Shown piece by piece: positions 42,472 to 50,446 of a stretch of 64,000 nt of DNA. Made by a program: the position numbers and the translations under genes. The notes beneath the pieces are model-generated. The model did no database searches. It was not told the DNA's origin and saw only the letters and a program-made list of their open reading frames with translations. The stretch is from DATJPW01 sp035506215 (GTDB taxonomy: Bacteria; Desulfobacterota; Desulfomonilia; Desulfomonilales; Desulfomonilaceae): the NCBI GenBank assembly GCA_035506215.1, contig DATJPW010000012.1:1-64000 (forward strand). Direction: 5' to 3'. The first letter of the stretch is position 1. Each line of letters begins with the position of its first letter.

Positions 42472-43167
42472 CTACTCTTTCCCGAGTTTTTCGTCTTCAG
42501 GCTTCAGGCCCTGTCCACCTGTGACGCCACCGGGTTTGCTGCTCCTCGGCGCCATAAGTTCGAGTGCTATTCCACCACTTCCGGCCGATTTCAGGACAAC
42601 GGCCTGTCGATTAAAGCCTTCGTCTTGAGACAGGTCATGGAGCTTCGTAGTGAGGACCCCCAATTGTGCGGTGTCCGAATGAGGGATTCTGATAACGGGG
42701 TGGCCTTCAGGCGCCTTCAAGGGATCGAGTTTGAACGGCTTTAAGGCCGCGTAAAAGATGATGACCGCTTCTTTGATTTTTTCACCGGCCGTAACCTGAA
42801 TGCTCGAATCAGGCCCGAACAGCGTATATGTTTTCCCGGGAAGAATCAGGTTGTCTGGGGATTCTCCGTTGGGGAACAAGACCATGACGTCCCCTTTGGG
42901 CGATACGTTGACTGCCATCACGTAGGCTTTGCGAGACGTCTCGAAATTCAAGATGATAGGCTCCCCTTCAGAGAAGGCTTCCCCCTGCTTCTTCTGCGTC
43001 CACACTTTCAAACCGATTGCATTCGGACCCTTTTCTCCCAGAGACATCCAGACCTGCCTGGGATCTGAATTGCCTTCCGAGCCGGCAAACGCAACAACTG
43101 AACTCCACAGAGTACCAACAGTGAACAAAACCAAGACCCCGATCATCTTCCAGGAAGATGCTTTCAT
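42472..43167 (-). CDS. Exported DUF4384 domain protein
   Basis: A 231-residue protein with a cleavable signal peptide (hydrophobic residues 8-26, AFA site). The DUF4384 domain follows (GLKVWTQKKQGEAFSEGEPIILNFETSRKAYV...DVMVLFPNGESP), a beta-rich fold of unknown role found with caspase-like and CHAT proteins and with surface proteins. The C-terminal 40 residues are Gly/Pro/Lys-rich. ATG 43167 has a GGGGG stretch eight bases upstream. It lies 83 bases after the CHAT gene on the same strand, which suggests a shared function. Confidence 0.82.
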   Translation of the reverse strand: MKASSWKMIGVLVLFTVGTLWSSVVAFAGSEGNSDPRQVWMSLGEKGPNAIGLKVWTQKKQGEAFSEGEPIILNFETSRKAYVMAVNVSPKGDVMVLFPNGESPDNLILPGKTYTLFGPDSSIQVTAGEKIKEAVIIFYAALKPFKLDPLKAPEGHPVIRIPHSDTAQLGVLTTKLHDLSQDEGFNRQAVVLKSAGSGGIALELMAPRSSKPGGVTGGQGLKPEDEKLGKE

Positions 43168-43250
43168 CGACCGAATCCCCCTTTCCTTTGACTGGTCCGG
43201 ATTCAGCCCCAAGCCCGGCCGCCTAGCATCATCATCGTCGGGAGGCCGGT

Positions 43251-46200
43251 TTACCTTGGGTAAATCATACTTAAACGCCTATTCACTTTCACCGAATAAT
43301 ATGAAAGGGGCCAGAAGAATGGATGATCATACCCATCGTGACGGACGTCGGCTCTCGCCAATCTGAGGGCTTCAAGCTTCCCCTTTCCGGATGCAATATG
43401 CTTGAAGAAGTTCTTCACCAACTCCACTGAAGATCTTTCGGCCACGCTCCACATGCTCATCAGCAGGCTTCGAGCGCCCGCATACTGAAAGGATCTGCCC
43501 ATTCCCATAGTGCCTTCACCGGGTAACTGTCGCCCCAGCCCTGTCTGGCAAGCCCCCAAGACCACTGTGCCGGCATTTAATCGAAGGCCCATAACTTCAT
43601 TGGCCCTCAAGAAACCGTCCGTTCCCGGCGGTACCAGTGAAAGAACCAGCAGCGGTTCCGTCATGCCGAGAGCTGAACTGTCCAAGTATCCGTGAGTCGC
43701 GAAGACTATGGACCCGTATTTGGCCAGTGAGGGGCCGATTGTAGTAACAAAGGTCTCCTTGGTAGCGCTCAGGCCGGTGAAAATGTCGCTCTTGTCCCCA
43801 TACATCTGTTTGAGGTCTTCGGCAAGCTCGCCGGTTTGAGGGAGCCTATTGAACCCGAGATCTTCAACGCCGGCTTTCTTCATTACAGACATAAGCTGGT
43901 AGACGTGCTTACCTCCGGAGGCCGCCGTACGAACCGCTTGTTTTTGGACCCGCGGGTCTTTCGTATCGAAAACCGGATCGGCCATTACCAGCAGGCGATC
44001 CTCAGGCTTCGTCCGGTTCGCCAACGTCCTGGTGAGGGTCAGGGCGGTAATCGACTGGCAGTAAATCACGGGGTTCCGGTCACCAAGGAATTGCACCCCC
44101 TCGGTCTGAGGCAAGCCCGAGGACTCTTTGATCCGACCATCTCCGTTGAGGACCAGCATTTCGAATGGAAGGCTCCCGAGACAATCGTCCGGTGAGACGA
44201 CCATCGTGGCCCCTTCGGGAACTACAGGTATGACATCTCCCAGCAAAGAATCGGCAAGTCTCTTTCCCGAACCAAAATCAAATGCTTTCAATTTTTCTAC
44301 TAGATCGTCTTGTCCTGGAACGACCTGGAGCGGGATCATGAACTGCGTCACAAGCTTTTCAAGCTCGGCTCTGGGTATGGGCTTAAAGAGCCCCTTCATG
44401 ATCTCCTTTCCACGGGTGAGATAGATCAAAATCCCTTCATCGGTCACATGGTAGGTCACGACCCACTCGCCCGCTTTTAGGGCGGTTTTGTCCAAATCCG
44501 GGGGCTCGGGATATTTGGTGGCCGCGAAGAGTGGGTAATCAGTCCGCAACTTATCAACATGGGCCTTCAAATCACTCTTGGCCTCCTTGATTTGAGGCTC
44601 GAGGGCTTGGACGACGTCTTTGTCCCCGGTTTCGTATGCGCTTTGCCTGTGCTTCAGAAGAGCGGTCAGGTGTTCGTTTACTTCAAGGTCTTTCTCCATT
44701 ATCTCTTCGGGAATATCCTGAAACATTCCCTCCACTCGATGGGAGATCGCCTCGGAAAACGCTCGAGCTTTTGTCAATTCCGACTCTTTAAGCGCATCGG
44801 CCGGTTTGTTCATTTTCACGGAGACCCGTGCAATCCCCTCATAGGGCGCTGTTCTAACGAATCCGCCGATTCGAACGTTAAAAAACTCCGATCTTTCCGG
44901 CACACTCAAAGTCGAGCGTATTTCTTCAACACACTCTACCGCCTTGCGGAAAGACGCGGCTGCCGATATCAGGTCTCCAAGTCCTTCCTGAGCGAGTCCC
45001 AATCCGGTATAGGCTATGAATAAATTGTCAACGTTACCGCTTTTCTCGGCTTGTTGCGCCAGTGTTTGATATTGATTCGCGGCTCCGGCATAATCCTGCT
45101 TGAGAAGACATAATCTGCCCTTGGATAGGTCGGAGCCGGACTTCTTGATTAACGGTTCGGCCTTTTGTACTTCACCCATGTCCAGGTGCAGGTTGGCGAT
45201 GAGGTCGTCTAACCTCTTTGTAGCGTCCGCATTCTGTTTAAGAATGTCTTTGGCACGGCCGAAAGTTTGCAATGAGTTTTCCTGTTGGCCGATGGATTGA
45301 TAGAGTAGCCCTAACTGGATCAGAGCTTCCGCCTCGCTGCCTTTGTCGCCTGTCTTTTTGGCGATGGCTAGCGCCTGTTCAAAAAAATCAGTAGCCTTTT
45401 CGTGTTTTCCCCACTTGAAAAAGGACTGTCCGAGGCATGTTAGAGATTCGGCTTCTTCTTTTTTCTTGCCGCTCTTTTTCGCCACCTCCAGAGACGCCTG
45501 GAGATTTTCCAGGGCCTTCGGATAGTTGCCGAGAATGTTGTACGCCCGACCGAGTCCCCTCAAAGTGTCTCCTTCGAGTTTGGCATTCTTGGTTTTCTTG
45601 GCCTTTTCCAGTCCCTGAAGGAAGACTTCCGTGGCCTTATTGTACTGTCCGCGACTAAGATGCAATGAGCCTAACGTGTAGAGGTCCTCAGTTGCCTGCT
45701 TGAAATTGCCCGTAAGCTCAGCCTGCTGTATCCCCTGCCGTAAATGCTCGATCGCCTGGCTGTTCCGACCCGAGGCCTGGTACATTTTCCCGAGTTGCCC
45801 ATGTGCCCTTGCCTGATCTCTAACATTGCCGGTCCGTTTGGAGACTTCCAGGGCTTTCTGGAAATGTTCGGCAGCCTTCTCATATTGCCCGAGCGACAGC
45901 TCCGCCTTACCGGTCCCTTGCAAGGCGTATCCGACACCTTGAACGTCCCCGGAATTTTCCGCGAATTGAAGAGCTTCACGGTATTTTTCCAGGGCAGCGG
46001 TCGGATTGCCCCTCAAATTGTCGAGATTGCCTAAGCACAGTGTAGCCCTCCCCTTCCGCATCGTGTCTCCGGCGCTAACAGCGACATCGAGGGCTTTCTT
46101 GTAAAACTCTTCGGCCTTGTCATATTGTCCTCGGCCTTTGTATACATTACCTAGCAAGTTGATAGCCGCTCCTTGCTGGTCAACATTGCCGCTGGATTTG

Positions 46201-46568
46201 CTGATCTCCAGCCCCTGTTCAAACAGTTCCAGCGCTTTGTCAAACTTTCCCTGATCCAACTGGGTCTTGCCCTGCCATATGTTCGCGCCGGCCACTCCTC
46301 TTTTGTGTCCTATCGCTCCCCAGATCTCCTCGGCCTGTTTGAATTTTTGCTCGGCCTCATCGAGTTCTTCTTTAGTACGGGCCTTCTGGTACAGGGCCTG
46401 ACCTTCATCGAAAAGCTGCCTTCCACGGCGCTTCTCTGCTGCGATGGGGTCGTGACCCTTCCCGAATCCCTGCCAGCGCTTATCGCAAAATGAGGGCTTC
46501 TCGCTCAATAAAAGACCCGAGATCAGTATCCCGACAACGAGAAATAGGCTTTTTGACCGTGTGGTCAT
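43251..46568 (-). CDS. Exported TPR-CHAT protein (caspase-like peptidase)
   Basis: Large 1105-residue protein. Residues 1-28 are a signal peptide (LFLVVGILISGLLL). About residues 45-560 contain a dozen tetratricopeptide repeats of the 40-residue Rapsyn/LGN-like kind (GQYDKAEEFYKKAL and similar). A helical linker (560-720) leads to a CHAT domain from about 760 to 1100. The CHAT catalytic pair is intact: His959 in IVFATHGYLD and Cys1007 in VVLGACQTGLG. CHAT proteins are clan CD peptidases like separase and caspases. The AAGGAGG ribosome site before the ATG is strong. It is the first gene of a run with DUF4384 and CHASE2-cyclase genes. Export is predicted, unlike CHAT peptidases of defence systems, which are cytosolic. 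Confidence 0.92.
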   Translation of the reverse strand: MTTRSKSLFLVVGILISGLLLSEKPSFCDKRWQGFGKGHDPIAAEKRRGRQLFDEGQALYQKARTKEELDEAEQKFKQAEEIWGAIGHKRGVAGANIWQGKTQLDQGKFDKALELFEQGLEISKSSGNVDQQGAAINLLGNVYKGRGQYDKAEEFYKKALDVAVSAGDTMRKGRATLCLGNLDNLRGNPTAALEKYREALQFAENSGDVQGVGYALQGTGKAELSLGQYEKAAEHFQKALEVSKRTGNVRDQARAHGQLGKMYQASGRNSQAIEHLRQGIQQAELTGNFKQATEDLYTLGSLHLSRGQYNKATEVFLQGLEKAKKTKNAKLEGDTLRGLGRAYNILGNYPKALENLQASLEVAKKSGKKKEEAESLTCLGQSFFKWGKHEKATDFFEQALAIAKKTGDKGSEAEALIQLGLLYQSIGQQENSLQTFGRAKDILKQNADATKRLDDLIANLHLDMGEVQKAEPLIKKSGSDLSKGRLCLLKQDYAGAANQYQTLAQQAEKSGNVDNLFIAYTGLGLAQEGLGDLISAAASFRKAVECVEEIRSTLSVPERSEFFNVRIGGFVRTAPYEGIARVSVKMNKPADALKESELTKARAFSEAISHRVEGMFQDIPEEIMEKDLEVNEHLTALLKHRQSAYETGDKDVVQALEPQIKEAKSDLKAHVDKLRTDYPLFAATKYPEPPDLDKTALKAGEWVVTYHVTDEGILIYLTRGKEIMKGLFKPIPRAELEKLVTQFMIPLQVVPGQDDLVEKLKAFDFGSGKRLADSLLGDVIPVVPEGATMVVSPDDCLGSLPFEMLVLNGDGRIKESSGLPQTEGVQFLGDRNPVIYCQSITALTLTRTLANRTKPEDRLLVMADPVFDTKDPRVQKQAVRTAASGGKHVYQLMSVMKKAGVEDLGFNRLPQTGELAEDLKQMYGDKSDIFTGLSATKETFVTTIGPSLAKYGSIVFATHGYLDSSALGMTEPLLVLSLVPPGTDGFLRANEVMGLRLNAGTVVLGACQTGLGRQLPGEGTMGMGRSFQYAGARSLLMSMWSVAERSSVELVKNFFKHIASGKGKLEALRLARADVRHDGYDHPFFWPLSYYSVKVNRRLSMIYPR

Positions 46569-47011
46569 GCGTAACCTCCTTATGCAGGACCGAAATTACG
46601 CGAAATTATTGGTCGTTTCACTTTAAGATTGTAAAGAATTAATGGTTTATTTGTCCGCCTCCGGATTTGGCGTAGATTCATTTGCCGCGTTGCAGTCCTC
46701 TTTCCGGATCGCCTGGAAGTTAGGAGTGAGTACCAGGTTTGCACATCGGCCGGTTCATTTCAACTATTTGTTTTTGCACAGCAAGAATTCGGTTACGGGT
46801 GGTGAAAGGCTGTCATTGCGAAGAAGGAATGGATTTCCGTCATTCCGGCGGAGGCCGTGAATCCAGGCTTTTCAACTTTTTCTGCGGCCCGGCTTTCACC
46901 GGGGATGACGACACGGACGGATGTGATTGTTTTCCGTCAGAAAATTGAGAGTACAAGAACGCTCGGCAATTCCCTGAACCACTTCCAGAAGAGCGCTTCT
47001 TGCAACCAGAA
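46569..47011. other. Intergenic region, 443 bp
   Basis: Upstream of the CHAT gene and downstream of a small minus-strand gene. It holds the repeat at 46812-46870 and a TTTACA word on the minus strand about 65 bases before the CHAT start, which could be a -35 box, but no good -10 pairs with it at normal spacing. No gene is seen. Confidence 0.45.
46812..46870. repeat. Dispersed repeat (CATTCCGGCGGAGGCC type)
   Basis: Contains GTCATTGCG and then CGTCATTCCGGCGGAGGCC...AATCCAGG, a widespread intergenic repeat of bacterial genomes with an internal imperfect palindrome. Confidence 0.55.
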
Positions 47012-47245
47012 CTAGTTAAGTATTTCAGCACTCTTGGGCTTTAATAATTCGACCAGTTCATGTATATCGATGGAAATAGGCTGCTCTCCTTCGAAACCAA
47101 ACACGCAGGTGTTGCCGGAGTTAATGGCAAAAGCAAAATAACCGTCCGAATATTGCGCTATAAGGGTCGCGCCCGTGCAAGGCACGTCCGTGACTACCAT
47201 GTCTTTGTCCAGGACGAGGGTCATCAAGACCTGTTCGTCATTCAT
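47012..47245 (-). CDS. Small protein of unknown function
   Basis: A 77-residue acidic protein with alternating hydrophobic residues typical of a beta-rich fold (VLMTLVLDKDMVV..., FAFAINSGNTCVFGFEG) and a C-terminal amphipathic helix (ISIDIHELVELLKPKS). I do not recognise a family. AAGGAG sits eight bases before ATG 47245, preferred over the ATG two codons earlier. It is probably monocistronic. Confidence 0.6.
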   Translation of the reverse strand: MNDEQVLMTLVLDKDMVVTDVPCTGATLIAQYSDGYFAFAINSGNTCVFGFEGEQPISIDIHELVELLKPKSAEILN

Positions 47246-47397
47246 TCTCATTGCTCCTTACTGTTCCGTATATGGTCATGCTGATTCTAGCATGAGCGTC
47301 CATGTGTAAGAAGGCCTAGCACAAGTCATAGTCTTTTTCAATGGCTGCCATTGGTTTTGGCAATAATGGACGAGGGAGATGGAGTTGAGGGAATGTA

Positions 47398-47838
47398 TTG
47401 GTGGAAGGTGTCCAGTTGGCAGAAGATTTCCGTCAGGATCGCGTAGACGAAAAAGAACGGTTTAAGTATTTCTTGGCAAGTGCCATTGTGGCAGGCAGCG
47501 GCGCTCGGTTAGTTTCCTATTTCGGGTGGGGTAAGGTCTTGCATATCATCACTGCTGCCGCAATGGTTCCCATTACCATCATAGGAACTATGCTGTGCTT
47601 CAGGACCAACAGAAGTGGCGATAATAGTGATTTCATAGGAAGAATGGTTTGTTTGAGTTGGCCCATTAGCATCAAGGTGTTTGTAGTGTTGTTGATGTTA
47701 TTCACCATCATTGGTTTTACTTTCGGACTCTTTATTCACACCTTCAATGTCTTCTTTGTATTTTATTATGTATCAAATACTGAGATGGCGGCATTTGACA
47801 AACGTATGGCCGGCGAAGTGGTCTTTTTCCTTTTTTAG
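47398..47838 (+). CDS. Small membrane protein of unknown function
   Basis: A 146-residue protein. A charged N-terminal 30 residues are followed by two to three hydrophobic stretches (about 47-65, 92-112 and 116-128). The composition is visibly more AT-rich than the flanking housekeeping genes. Adjacent TTG (47398) and GTG (47401) codons are both possible starts, with a GAGGG about ten bases upstream. No family or function recognised; it precedes a secreted-protein gene on the same strand. Confidence 0.5.
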   Translation: MVEGVQLAEDFRQDRVDEKERFKYFLASAIVAGSGARLVSYFGWGKVLHIITAAAMVPITIIGTMLCFRTNRSGDNSDFIGRMVCLSWPISIKVFVVLLMLFTIIGFTFGLFIHTFNVFFVFYYVSNTEMAAFDKRMAGEVVFFLF

Positions 47839-47866
47839 TTTTTGGCATCCCTTATCTAATCTGCTA

Positions 47867-47896
47867 TTGTTATATATTCTACAAGTTTGTTAGAAT
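47867..47896 (+). promoter_or_regulatory. Extended -10 promoter for the secreted glycosidase-like gene
   Basis: TTGTTA (47867-47872) and TAGAAT (47891-47896), 18 bases apart, with TGT directly before the -10 box. About 100 bases before the start codon. The leader holds an 8-bp inverted repeat, CCAAGATG (47907-47914) with CATCTTGG (47938-47945). Confidence 0.45.
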
Positions 47897-47993
47897 TATC
47901 GCTAGTCCAAGATGATTGAAAATACTGATTGAGCTGCCATCTTGGAGTAGCCGGGTTTGAAAGTCGGCAGGGAAAGGATATTTAAGGGTAATC

Positions 47994-49115
47994 ATGAAAG
48001 CCATTTGCTGCCTGATGGCTATTCTATCAATTACTGTGATTTTGGTTCCGTCTTTCAGCATTGCGATTGATCAGAAAGCTGATGTTGCGGACCAAGAGAC
48101 CCAAAAGCCCTCCACGTTTGAAACGGATTTGCTCGATCTATTCTCGCGGAAAAGCGGACAAGAACTCTCGCTGACAAATATCCCACCATTGTATCTGGAA
48201 CCCAAAATGTCCGGTGAAGGCATTTGGGTAAGACAAGAGTTATCGGAAGGCGACAATTCCACTCCCCTCGTTTATAAGACTTTCTACCGCCCCAGCAGCG
48301 AATACCCGAATGCGATAGTTTATATGATGCTGTTCAATATGAAGCATATTTCGCCGAAAATGTATCTCGGGTCTTGTGAACCATATTGGAAAGAATCCTG
48401 CCCGCATCTGTCATCCGCGGACCAGTCTCGGCTCTTGGCTATTACGAACGCCCTGTGGATAACCAAGCACGCGGGAAGAGGCGGAATAATTCTTCAGGGT
48501 GAAATTCTGAAGCCTATGGAAAAAGGGGTGGCGACCGTAGTCTTCTATAAAAATGGTGCAGCGGATATCGTCGAGTGGAACGATGAAATCCAAGTCTCGG
48601 AAGTTCAAGACGCCAGGCAATTATTGCATCTGATTGTTAAAGACAGCCAGGTAATAACCTCTATGGTCCGAAGAGGAGTGCTGCTTTCTGCTGAGATCGG
48701 ACTCGGTTCTCTTTTAAATGAGGAACAGCCGATAACAATGGTCCCCGCGGCTGCTCCGGGAGAAAAACCAACATCCAAGCTGAATTTCACATCAGGAGAC
48801 CTCTGGTTCTTGGGTACACGAAGCGCTTTTGGTATCCGTCCTGATGGAAACCTAGTGTTTGTCATGGGACATCATATCAGCACAGCAGATTTAGCAAAAG
48901 CTCTGGTGTTGGCTGGATGTGTTCGAGGAATCCATGCGGACGCCAATCCCGGCAACTGCCTTGGTATCGTTTATTGCCGTGACAAAGCCGGACAAATAGC
49001 AAATAAGGTTGGATTGTCGCCCACCCAAAACAAGAGTAGTCTTGATCGCTACCTAAAAGGAGTCTCCACAAAAGATTTCTTTGCCTTCTTTAAACGGACG
49101 CCGGAAGGAAAGTAA
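47994..49115 (+). CDS. Secreted protein with phosphodiester-glycosidase (NAGPA)-like domain
   Basis: A 373-residue protein with a signal peptide (residues 1-24). Residues about 275-345 resemble the core of the NAGPA/DUF2233 family: RSAFGIRPDGNLVFVMGHH, then ADLAKALVLAGCVRGIHADANPGN, where the family normally has a Leu-Asp-Gly-Gly near this point. In animals the family uncovers mannose-6-phosphate; in bacteria roles include cleavage of GlcNAc phosphodiesters. Here the Asp-Ala-Asn-Pro-Gly sequence replaces the usual Asp-Gly-Gly, so activity is uncertain. Six cysteines suggest disulfides. The N-terminal part is not recognised. Confidence 0.6.
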   Translation: MKAICCLMAILSITVILVPSFSIAIDQKADVADQETQKPSTFETDLLDLFSRKSGQELSLTNIPPLYLEPKMSGEGIWVRQELSEGDNSTPLVYKTFYRPSSEYPNAIVYMMLFNMKHISPKMYLGSCEPYWKESCPHLSSADQSRLLAITNALWITKHAGRGGIILQGEILKPMEKGVATVVFYKNGAADIVEWNDEIQVSEVQDARQLLHLIVKDSQVITSMVRRGVLLSAEIGLGSLLNEEQPITMVPAAAPGEKPTSKLNFTSGDLWFLGTRSAFGIRPDGNLVFVMGHHISTADLAKALVLAGCVRGIHADANPGNCLGIVYCRDKAGQIANKVGLSPTQNKSSLDRYLKGVSTKDFFAFFKRTPEGK

Positions 49116-49191
49116 TTTTTTTGATTGGCAATCCGTGAAACAGCTTCTTTAGAAGAATCCGCCTTTTTTTGAATCTTGTAATGATTCAGTA

Positions 49192-49575
49192 CTATTTCTT
49201 CTCGACCACAACCATTGCGCAGGCAGTCTCGGCAGTATGAGTGAGAGAGACGTGGATGCCGGACACGTTCATAGCTTCAGCCATCACCGATGCTTCGGCC
49301 CGAAGACGTATCGACGGCTGGGTTCTCTCGCCGCCGCAGATGAGCACTGCGGCAGGTGTAACGCCCTTCGAGAATCCTGTCCCGAGGGCTTTTACAAGGG
49401 CTTCTTTCGCGGCAAATCGGGCCGCGTATGCCTCGGCAGGCCTGGCCGAGCCTTGACATACGGCAATTTCTTCCTTGCAGAACACCCTCTCGACAAAGCG
49501 TCTTCCCCAAGGTCGCTCCAAAATTCTCTCCATCCGAGAGACTTCGACCAAATCGACTCCGACCCCGAGTATCAC
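49192..49575 (-). CDS. acpS: Holo-[acyl-carrier-protein] synthase
   Basis: Transfers phosphopantetheine from CoA to acyl carrier protein. The 127-residue protein has the metal-binding GVGVDLVEVSRM start and the RFAAKEALVKALGTG motif, plus the closing ETACAMVVVE strand. The start is GTG 49575, overlapping the stop of folP by four bases (GTGA), so the two are translationally coupled. Confidence 0.96.
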   Translation of the reverse strand: MILGVGVDLVEVSRMERILERPWGRRFVERVFCKEEIAVCQGSARPAEAYAARFAAKEALVKALGTGFSKGVTPAAVLICGGERTQPSIRLRAEASVMAEAMNVSGIHVSLTHTAETACAMVVVEKK

Positions 49576-50432
49576 CCTTCCACCTTCTCCCTAAGCACAG
49601 CGTCGAGGACCCTGCAAGCTTGTACTGTGTACGGCACATTGTGGGCGCGTACTATGGTTGCGCCTCTCATGACAGCCGCAGTTATGGCCGCAACAGTGCC
49701 TATGTCCCGCTCCGCGGGGACCGGTTGGTCGAGGATCTTCCCCAAAAACGCCTTTCTGGAAGGCCCCACCAGTATATGTTTTCCCAGGTCCTTGAAGACT
49801 TCCAATTGATTAATCAGAATCAAATTATGATCAAAGGTTTTGCCGAAGCCCAGTCCCGGGTCCACGATGATTTTCTCAGGTGAAATACCGGCATCTTCCA
49901 ACGTACGGCTCCTCTCCTGAAGAAAGGCGAAAATGTCACCGGGAAACGAGTCGTAACGTATGTCGATTTGCATTGTCCTTGGGGCCCCGAGCATATGCAT
50001 CACGACGAGGGCCGCGCCCGATTCTCTCGCCAGGTCCACCATGCCGGGATCGTCCCGAAAGCCCGTCACGTCATTAATTATCTGCGCCCCTGCTTCTATA
50101 GCTGTTTCCGCCACCGATCGCCGTCGTGTGTCTATTGAAACCACTGCATCACGAGCGCCTCGAATTATTCCTTCAACAACTGGTTTAATTCGGGTTATTT
50201 CCTCATCAACCTCAACCGGCAGTGAACCCGGGCGCGTTGATTCTCCTCCCACATCAATTATGTCGGCGCCGGCCTCCAGCATCTGCAGGGAAGCTGCTAT
50301 CGCCACTTCAGGATCGAAGTGTTTCCCGCCGTCGGAGAAAGAGTCCGGCGTAGTATTGACAACTCCCATCACGAGAGTATGAGAAGAAGGGTCCAGAGTG
50401 GATGATGGCAGAGGGATCGGCGGTGGAGTCAT
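49572..50432 (-). CDS. folP: Dihydropteroate synthase
   Basis: Joins p-aminobenzoate to a pterin diphosphate in folate synthesis. In 286 residues the pterin-binding motifs are clear: MGVVNTTPDSFSDGG, GADIIDVGGESTRPG, DPGLGFGKTFDHNL and the VGPSRKAFLG segment. It lies 14 bases after ftsH, the classical ftsH-folP order, and overlaps acpS. There is no clear ribosome site. Confidence 0.96.
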   Translation of the reverse strand: MTPPPIPLPSSTLDPSSHTLVMGVVNTTPDSFSDGGKHFDPEVAIAASLQMLEAGADIIDVGGESTRPGSLPVEVDEEITRIKPVVEGIIRGARDAVVSIDTRRRSVAETAIEAGAQIINDVTGFRDDPGMVDLARESGAALVVMHMLGAPRTMQIDIRYDSFPGDIFAFLQERSRTLEDAGISPEKIIVDPGLGFGKTFDHNLILINQLEVFKDLGKHILVGPSRKAFLGKILDQPVPAERDIGTVAAITAAVMRGATIVRAHNVPYTVQACRVLDAVLREKVEG

Positions 50433-50446
50433 ACAGATTTGAAACG

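Noticed and set aside
43251..46568. A CRISPR-linked or abortive-infection TPR-CHAT effector
   Set aside because: No CRISPR repeats or effector genes are nearby and the protein has a signal peptide.
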